Assembly (NCBI GenBank): GCA_030652315.1
Contig: JAUSAX010000089.1
Location: forward strand, 39,980 to 103,979
Reading direction: 5' to 3'
Source of the DNA: Afipia sp.
GTDB taxonomy: Bacteria > Pseudomonadota > Alphaproteobacteria > Rhizobiales > Xanthobacteraceae
Length of the DNA stretch: 64,000 nucleotides
Shown here one piece after another: positions 59,458 to 64,000 of this stretch. Positions within the stretch are counted from its first letter, which is position 1, and each line of letters begins with the position of its first letter. The notes under the pieces were generated by a model, which saw nothing but the letters and a program-made list of their open reading frames with translations, made no database searches and was not told the DNA's origin. The position numbers were made by a program, and so were the translations under genes.

Positions 59458-59751
59458 ATGCATATTTCAGACACTGCTCTCGAGTGTTCACGGCGCTGCG
59501 CGCAACTCGCCTTGAAGTGCACCGACGAGGAGATCGCCGTTGAACTCAATGTTCTGGCCGTCCAGCTCATGGCCGCCGCCGTTAGAGACGCTGAATCGCT
59601 TCTCGATGCATCCACAAACACAGCCTTGGAAGAGGAGCAGCCCTCTCCCGCGACGGGCCTTGTCAGCAGTGACCCACCCGACCTAATTCGCGACCGTCAT
59701 GGCTCATTGGATACGAATACTCCACCGCGGGAGACCCGTTATGAAGAATAA
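59458..59751 (+). CDS. Small cysteine-containing hypothetical protein
   Basis: A 97-residue soluble protein. The first half is helical with three cysteines (MHISDTALECSRRCAQLALKCTDEEIAVELNVLAVQLMAAAV), the second half polar and probably disordered. The C-x3-C-x6-C spacing could bind a metal. GAGG lies about 10 bp before the ATG. It follows an FNR box and overlaps the phasin-like gene by 11 bp, so the two are likely co-expressed. The N-terminal pattern recurs in Bradyrhizobium-like genomes as I remember, without known function. Confidence 0.72.
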   Translation: MHISDTALECSRRCAQLALKCTDEEIAVELNVLAVQLMAAAVRDAESLLDASTNTALEEEQPSPATGLVSSDPPDLIRDRHGSLDTNTPPRETRYEE

Positions 59752-60154
59752 TTGCCCTCAAGCGAATGCACCTGAAGGACAACAGCCGCCGGATGTTTCG
59801 TCGCAGTTAACCGAGATTGCCAGTCGAGGTACGAAGCTTGCCCTTGGCGCACAGAAGCTGATTCTTTATGAGATCATACAGGCCAACCAGGACGCGCTGG
59901 AGCACGCACGTTCAGGCATGAGCATTGCGCAGGAATTCACCTTAAAGGCCGCTCAAGCGCAGTCTGTCAAAGACATGGCTGCCGTATTTCAATACTGCGG
60001 CCATGAGCAGATGGATCGCCTGCATCGGAGCTACGAACATCTCTTTACGCATGGCCATGAGATCTTCGAAGTTTCGTCAGAACTGCTTCTGGCCGCGCTT
60101 CGCGGCCAGGCCCCAACGAAGTCAATCGCCCGACAGGACCCCTGTGGGGAATAG
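59741..60154 (+). CDS. Phasin-like helical protein
   Basis: A 137-residue, mostly helical, soluble protein (LTEIASRGTKLALGAQKLILYEIIQANQDALEHARSG, EFTLKAAQAQSVKDMAAVFQYCGHEQMDRLHRSYEHLFTHGHEIFEVSSELLLAAL). The heptad-like pattern and the alternating charge resemble phasins, which coat polyhydroxyalkanoate granules. No further motif. It overlaps the preceding small gene by 11 bp and lies 64 bp before fixL. Polyhydroxyalkanoate build-up at low oxygen is known in this group, so a micro-oxic phasin is plausible. Confidence 0.65.
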   Translation: MKNNCPQANAPEGQQPPDVSSQLTEIASRGTKLALGAQKLILYEIIQANQDALEHARSGMSIAQEFTLKAAQAQSVKDMAAVFQYCGHEQMDRLHRSYEHLFTHGHEIFEVSSELLLAALRGQAPTKSIARQDPCGE

Positions 60155-60218
60155 AAGCGCCCTGTGAGCCGTTTATCGCGCCCACCAATCCAGCAGAACG
60201 CGGGTTCGGGCTTGAGCT

Positions 60219-61844
60219 ATGTCCCCAACTGGCCAATACTCGGCGCCAGGGGTTCTTGCCGAGATTTCCTCGTTGTTGAGGCATGAGACCCTGCCAGGGA
60301 TCAAAAGGCGGCGGATCTTGACCCGACCCGATGAGGCACCGCTCGACGGGCCCTTTCATAATGAACATTTGTGGCTTGGCATCGACGGGGCGGGAATCGG
60401 GACTTGGGATCTCGACCTTTCGACACAGAGACTCATTTGGTCTGCCGCGGCCAGAAACCTGTTCGGGATCTCAAACGACGAGCCGGTAAGCTATGAACTT
60501 TTTCTCTCCTTGCTCGAGCCGCAGGATCGGGAGCGCACTCAACTTGCTATTGAAAAATCCATCGAAACCAGCTGCAACCTGGACATTCAATATCGCGTGC
60601 GCCGTGGCCATGAACGCGGTCATTGGGTTCGCGCCCGGGGCAGCATCGTCAAGGGCAATGACGGCAAACCTGTCAATCTGAGCGGAATAGTCCTCGACAT
60701 CGACGACCAAAAGCAGATTGAGGAAGCCCTGAGGACCCGGGAGGGCCATCTTCAATCCATTCTCGAGACGATTCCCGATGCGATGATCGTCATTGACGGC
60801 CGCGGCATCATGCAATTCTTCAGTAGCGCCGCCAAAAGGCAGTTTGGCTATACCGAACAAGAGGCCATCGGCCAGAACGTCAGCGTGCTGATGCCTAACC
60901 CCGACAGGCACCGTCATGACGGATACCTTGCCCGCTACCAATCAACGGGCGAGCGGCATATCATCGGCATCGGCCGGATCGTGACCGGCCAGCGCAAGGA
61001 CGGAACAACATTTCCGATGCACCTCTCCATCGGTGAAATGGAATCCGGCGGACAACCGTACTTCACGGGATTCGTCCGCGATCTGACCGAGTATCAGCAA
61101 ACTCAGGCACGGCTTCAGGAACTTCAGTCCGAAATCGCCCACGTTTCGCGCCTGAGCGCGATGGGAGAGATGGCATCCGCGCTCGCGCACGAACTTAACC
61201 AGCCGCTTGCAGCCATCAGCAATTACATGAAGGGCTCCCGTCGCCTGTTGGCCTCGAGCGAAGATCCGAACGCCGCGAAAATCGTCACAGCCATGGATCG
61301 CGCCGCGGAGCAAGCTCTTCGTGCAGGACAGATTATCCGGCGGCTACGCGATTTCGTGGCCCGCGGCGAATCGGAGAAGCGTATCGAGAGTCTCTCGAAG
61401 CTGATCGAAGAGGCCGGCGCCCTGGGTCTGACCGGGGCCAGGGAGCAAGGTATCTTGCTGCGTTTCAACCTGGATCCCGATTGCGACCGGGTGCTTGTCG
61501 ATCGCGTTCAAATCCAGCAGGTTCTGGTCAATCTATTTCGGAATGCGCTGGAAGCGATGGCGAGCACAGATCGGCGTGAGCTTGTGATTGCCAATACCCG
61601 GGCTCCAGAGGGCATGATCGAAGTCGAGGTGTCCGATACGGGGCACGGATTCGGCGAGGATGTACGAACGAAGCTGTTTCAGACGTTCTTTACGACCAAG
61701 GAAACCGGAATGGGCGTGGGACTTTCGATCAGCCGAAGCATTGTAGAGGCGCACGGAGGACGAATGTCAGTGGAAAGTAATTCCTGGGGTGGAGCCACAT
61801 TCCGTCTTACGCTGCCGGCAGCATCGAGCGAGAGTCTCGATTGA
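60219..61844 (+). CDS. fixL: Oxygen-sensing histidine kinase FixL
   Basis: A 541-residue kinase. PAS-A lies at about 48-165, haem PAS-B at about 172-295 with proximal His233 in [13 protein letters not shown] and the distal-pocket Arg253 in [11 protein letters not shown]. The H-box holds His324 ([16 protein letters not shown]), and the ATPase has N, G1 and G2 boxes ([36 protein letters not shown]). The spacing His233-Arg253-His324 equals that of B. japonicum FixL (200-220-291). Deoxy-haem triggers autophosphorylation and transfer to FixJ. It lacks membrane spans. Confidence 0.96.
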   Translation: MSPTGQYSAPGVLAEISSLLRHETLPGIKRRRILTRPDEAPLDGPFHNEHLWLGIDGAGIGTWDLDLSTQRLIWSAAARNLFGISNDEPVSYELFLSLLEPQDRERTQLAIEKSIETSCNLDIQYRVRRGHERGHWVRARGSIVKGNDGKPVNLSGIVLDIDDQKQIEEALRTREGHLQSILETIPDAMIVIDGRGIMQFFSSAAKRQFGYTEQEAIGQNVSVLMPNPDRHRHDGYLARYQSTGERHIIGIGRIVTGQRKDGTTFPMHLSIGEMESGGQPYFTGFVRDLTEYQQTQARLQELQSEIAHVSRLSAMGEMASALAHELNQPLAAISNYMKGSRRLLASSEDPNAAKIVTAMDRAAEQALRAGQIIRRLRDFVARGESEKRIESLSKLIEEAGALGLTGAREQGILLRFNLDPDCDRVLVDRVQIQQVLVNLFRNALEAMASTDRRELVIANTRAPEGMIEVEVSDTGHGFGEDVRTKLFQTFFTTKETGMGVGLSISRSIVEAHGGRMSVESNSWGGATFRLTLPAASSESLD

Positions 61845-62461
61845 TGTCACAGTTGGGCAACGTATACGTCATCGATGATGATCCTGCGATGCGGGACTCC
61901 CTCGATTTTCTGCTCAGCGCGGCCGGCTTCAATGTGAGGCTGTTCGACAGCGCTCTGGCATTTCTGAAGGACCTGCCCGACCTCGCGCTCGGGTGCGTCG
62001 TCTCCGACGTTCGGATGCCTAGCATGGACGGGATTGAACTGCTGCGACGGCTCAAGCAAGGACCCAAGACGCTTCCGATTATCGTCATGACAGGACACGG
62101 CGACATACCCCTCGCTGTGGAAGCCATGAAACTCGGTGCTATAGATTTTCTGGAAAAACCATTCGAGGACGAGCGGCTTGTCATCATGATCAGCGCCGCT
62201 CTGAGCCAACCGGCCAATCACTCGAAGAACGAGTCGATTGGCGCGGACATCGCATTACGGATTGCCTCGCTCAGTCCGCGAGAGAGGCAGGTGATGGATG
62301 GCCTTGTCGCCGGGCTCTCCAACAAGCTGATCGCCCGTGACTACAATATCAGTCCCCGGACCATCGAGGTTTACCGGGCAAACGTCATGACAAAGATGCA
62401 AGCCAGCAGCATCTCGGAACTGGTCCGGCTGGCGATGCGGGGCGGTATCCTGAAGGATTGA
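61844..62461 (+). CDS. fixJ: Response regulator FixJ
   Basis: A 205-residue two-domain regulator. The receiver has Asp11, Asp12 and phospho-acceptor Asp55 (VVSDVRMPSMDG) and a conserved Lys in IDFLEKPFED. The LuxR/FixJ-type HTH lies at about 138-200 (LSPRERQVMDGLVAGLSNKLIARDYNISPRTIEVYRANVMTKM). The ATG overlaps the fixL stop by 1 bp, as is normal for fixLJ. It activates fixK when phosphorylated. Confidence 0.96.
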   Translation: MSQLGNVYVIDDDPAMRDSLDFLLSAAGFNVRLFDSALAFLKDLPDLALGCVVSDVRMPSMDGIELLRRLKQGPKTLPIIVMTGHGDIPLAVEAMKLGAIDFLEKPFEDERLVIMISAALSQPANHSKNESIGADIALRIASLSPRERQVMDGLVAGLSNKLIARDYNISPRTIEVYRANVMTKMQASSISELVRLAMRGGILKD

Positions 62462-62537
62462 GGCAAGTCAAAACGGGATTGCGTGGCGGCGCTATCATTG
62501 ATCGATGCGTCACTCATCCATATTGCGGTCCCTTGAG

Positions 62538-62951
62538 ATGCCATCTCCGTTCCAAAAATCTTTGTCCCAAAAATCCAAAGTCTGCGTGGTCGATGACGAC
62601 CTGGATGTCCTCAGTTCGCTTCGGTTTCTTCTCGAAACGGAGGACTTCGACGTCCGGACCTTCAAAAGCGGCGCGGCCATGCTGGACTCGGTAGATTCCG
62701 AACGGTTCGACTGCTTCGTGCTGGATTTCATCATGCCCGACATGAACGGAATAGCGATCGCAAATAGCCTGCGGGACCGGAACGTGTCTGTTCCGATTAT
62801 TCTGATCACGGGGTCGCCGGATGACAATATCCGGGCAAAGGCAACAGTTGCCGGAATTGAGCTGGTTCTCCTCAAACCGGATGCCGAGGAGAGTCTGGCC
62901 ACCGAGATTCGTGCCGCGGTCCAGCGAAACAGCCATCCCCCCCTCCGGTAA
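62538..62951 (+). CDS. Single-domain response regulator beside fixLJ
   Basis: A 137-residue receiver: Asp20, Asp21, phospho-acceptor Asp63 (FVLDFIMPDMNG), ILITG and a Lys in VLLKPDAEES. No output domain is present. It lies between fixJ and fixK in the same orientation. It may compete with FixJ for phosphate from FixL or carry another signal; similar receivers occur beside fixK in this group. ATG 62538 is chosen tentatively; ATG 62505 is the alternative and neither has a strong ribosome-binding site. Confidence 0.85.
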   Translation: MPSPFQKSLSQKSKVCVVDDDLDVLSSLRFLLETEDFDVRTFKSGAAMLDSVDSERFDCFVLDFIMPDMNGIAIANSLRDRNVSVPIILITGSPDDNIRAKATVAGIELVLLKPDAEESLATEIRAAVQRNSHPPLR

Positions 62952-62955
62952 ACTA

Positions 62956-62975
62956 CTTAGGGTGCCACCCCTAAG
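62956..62975. promoter_or_regulatory. Inverted repeat upstream of fixK, candidate FixJ site
   Basis: CTTAGGG (62956-62962) and CCCTAAG (62969-62975) are perfect inverted arms around TGCCAC, about 71 bp before the fixK ATG. Position is right for a FixJ-P activator site, and the sequence is partly like known FixJ boxes (TACTTAGGG). It could also form a small hairpin ending the receiver gene message. Inference. Confidence 0.45.
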
Positions 62976-63046
62976 ATATCGAGCGAAATATCCAGCGGTG
63001 CATCGTCCCCTGTAGAAACAGCCATCTGCCGCAAAAGGAGATGGCC

Positions 63047-63733
63047 ATGCTTACTCAATCCACCGATGCAATCGTCAATAGCCAAGCGGTGATCTGCGGG
63101 GTGCCGACGACGGACCAGTTCGGCCTTGTCGCCGGTCACGCCAATTTGGTTGCGTCCGAATTCTGCTACGGGCGGGACGAGGAAATTTACGGCGAGGACG
63201 AGCCGGCGGATTACGTTTATCAGGTCGTCCGCGGGGCTGTTCGCAGCTACAAACTACTTTCCGATGGCCGGCGTCAAATTAGTGCGTTTCATCTGCCTGG
63301 CGATGTTTTCGGCCTGGTGTCCGGCAGCGTCCATCGTCTGACTGCAGAGGCCATTGTTGATACGGCGGTGCGCCTCGTCAAACGCCGCGGACTCGAACAG
63401 GCAGCAACCACAGACGTTAATGTTGCCCGCAATCTCTGGACCATGACGGCAACCGACTTGCGGCACGCCGAGGATCATATGCTGCTGCTCGGAAGAAAGA
63501 CCGCCATCGAGCGCGTCGCGACCTTTCTTCTCGAAATGGACCATCGCCTCTCGGTCACCGGAACGATGGCGCTCCCTATGTGCCGGAGGGATATTGCCGA
63601 CTATCTGGGCCTGACGCTGGAGACAGTGTCTCGCGCTCTGTCACAGCTTCATAGCGAAGGCGTGCTCGATTTTTGCGGCGCACGCCAGATCATCCTGCGC
63701 AATCGCCGTAAGCTGCACAGCATCGATATGTAA
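63047..63733 (+). CDS. fixK: Crp/Fnr-family regulator FixK (FixK2 type)
   Basis: A 228-residue regulator with a beta-barrel domain (EEIYGEDEPADYVYQVVRGAVRSYKLLSDGRRQISAFHLPGDVFGL) and an HTH (MCRRDIADYLGLTLETVSRALSQLHSEGVL). It lacks the N-terminal cysteine cluster of FnrN. Cys179 directly before the HTH helix matches the redox-sensitive Cys183 of B. japonicum FixK2, so oxidation could switch it off. The ATG at 63047 is chosen because AAGGAG lies 6 bp upstream; the ATG at 63041 abuts it. Inferred target sites are the TTGAT-N4-ATCAA boxes listed here. Confidence 0.95.
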   Translation: MLTQSTDAIVNSQAVICGVPTTDQFGLVAGHANLVASEFCYGRDEEIYGEDEPADYVYQVVRGAVRSYKLLSDGRRQISAFHLPGDVFGLVSGSVHRLTAEAIVDTAVRLVKRRGLEQAATTDVNVARNLWTMTATDLRHAEDHMLLLGRKTAIERVATFLLEMDHRLSVTGTMALPMCRRDIADYLGLTLETVSRALSQLHSEGVLDFCGARQIILRNRRKLHSIDM

Positions 63734-63771
63734 CTCAGATTGATGGACTCGCGGATCGCAATCTCACTTCG

Positions 63772-64000
63772 ATGAAAAAGATACGATCTTCCGTCAGACG
63801 CAAAATTCACAAGGCGGGATCGATTATTATCGACGGCCGCCCGGTCACCTGCACGATTCACGATCTCTCGGCAACCGGCGCCGCGCTCAGCGTCAGACAG
63901 TCCTCGACCCTGCCGGACGCATTTGTTTTGATCCTTGAAATGGAACACCGGCAGCATCCTTGCCGGGTTGTCTGGCGGCGGGGAGACCGGATCGGCGTGA
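63772..64000 (+). CDS. PilZ-domain protein, N-terminal part (cut by window edge)
   Basis: The first 76 residues: MKKIRSSVRRKIHKAGSIII, DGRPVTCTIHDLSATGAALS, VRQSSTLPDAFVLIL, EMEHRQHPCRVVWRRGDRIGV. The early arginine pair (RSSVRRK) and D-L-S-A-T-G-A form the c-di-GMP-binding signature of PilZ domains. It begins 38 bp after fixK. Truncated by the window, so further domains cannot be excluded. Confidence 0.85.
   Translation, partial: MKKIRSSVRRKIHKAGSIIIDGRPVTCTIHDLSATGAALSVRQSSTLPDAFVLILEMEHRQHPCRVVWRRGDRIGV

Noticed and set aside
1..64000. CRISPR array or prophage
   Set aside because: No regularly spaced short repeats, cas genes, integrase or phage structural genes were recognised anywhere in the window.

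Overview
The window looks like chromosome from an alphaproteobacterium of the Bradyrhizobium/Afipia/Rhodopseudomonas group (order Hyphomicrobiales). The evidence is the gene content: a FixLJ-FixK cascade with an FnrN-type regulator, a ccoNOQP-ccoGHIS (fixNOQP-fixGHIS) oxidase cluster, a Tat-exported formate dehydrogenase, a full C-P lyase locus, and two branched-chain-amino-acid-type ABC transporter operons next to GntR regulators. Genes are dense, strands alternate in blocks, and start/stop overlaps of the ATGA or TGATG type are frequent. No rRNA, tRNA, CRISPR array, transposase or integrase was recognised.

Region 1 (1-18.4 kb) is a formate dehydrogenase and molybdenum/tungsten block. It holds the 5' end of the catalytic FDH subunit (cysteine in place of selenocysteine), a small Tat-signal protein, a DNA-binding-domain/TorD-chaperone fusion with a perfect palindrome in front of it, and a tight run of poorly characterised genes (DUF3306, DUF3305, DUF6352, DUF6505 and a biotin/lipoate-ligase-like protein). 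Divergent from these are a multi-cluster ferredoxin-like protein, an Mrp-type ATPase, fdhD and mobA. Two moeA-type genes follow, one fused to a solute-binding-like domain, then a tungstate/molybdate-type ABC transporter (tupABC-like) with a divergent one-component regulator. A WD40-cytochrome c fusion closes the block.

Region 2 (18.4-31.3 kb) is phosphonate catabolism: phnGHIJKLMN; phnF with a perfect operator palindrome; phnCDE1E2; a second, divergent phnM; and a DUF1045 2H-phosphoesterase-like gene. No phnP was seen in the window.

Region 3 (31.3-48 kb) has two ABC uptake operons of the Liv type. The first is linked to an acyl-CoA ligase and a FadR-type regulator, and its livG is split by one in-frame amber codon. 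The second operon, its GntR regulator and a 5'-truncated CoA-transferase lie between two direct copies of a short dispersed repeat, with broken Rid-family and XRE-type genes beside the repeats. This looks like a rearranged or acquired segment.

Region 4 (48-64 kb) is the microaerobic respiration regulon: ccoS-I-H-G, ccoP-Q-O-N, fnrN, several small genes, fixLJ, an extra receiver protein and fixK, ending in a truncated PilZ gene. Six perfect TTGAT-N4-ATCAA boxes and one near-perfect box sit in front of these genes, including small uncharacterised ones. The inferred circuit is that FixL senses oxygen through haem, FixJ activates fixK, and FixK/FnrN activate the high-affinity oxidase and the small genes.
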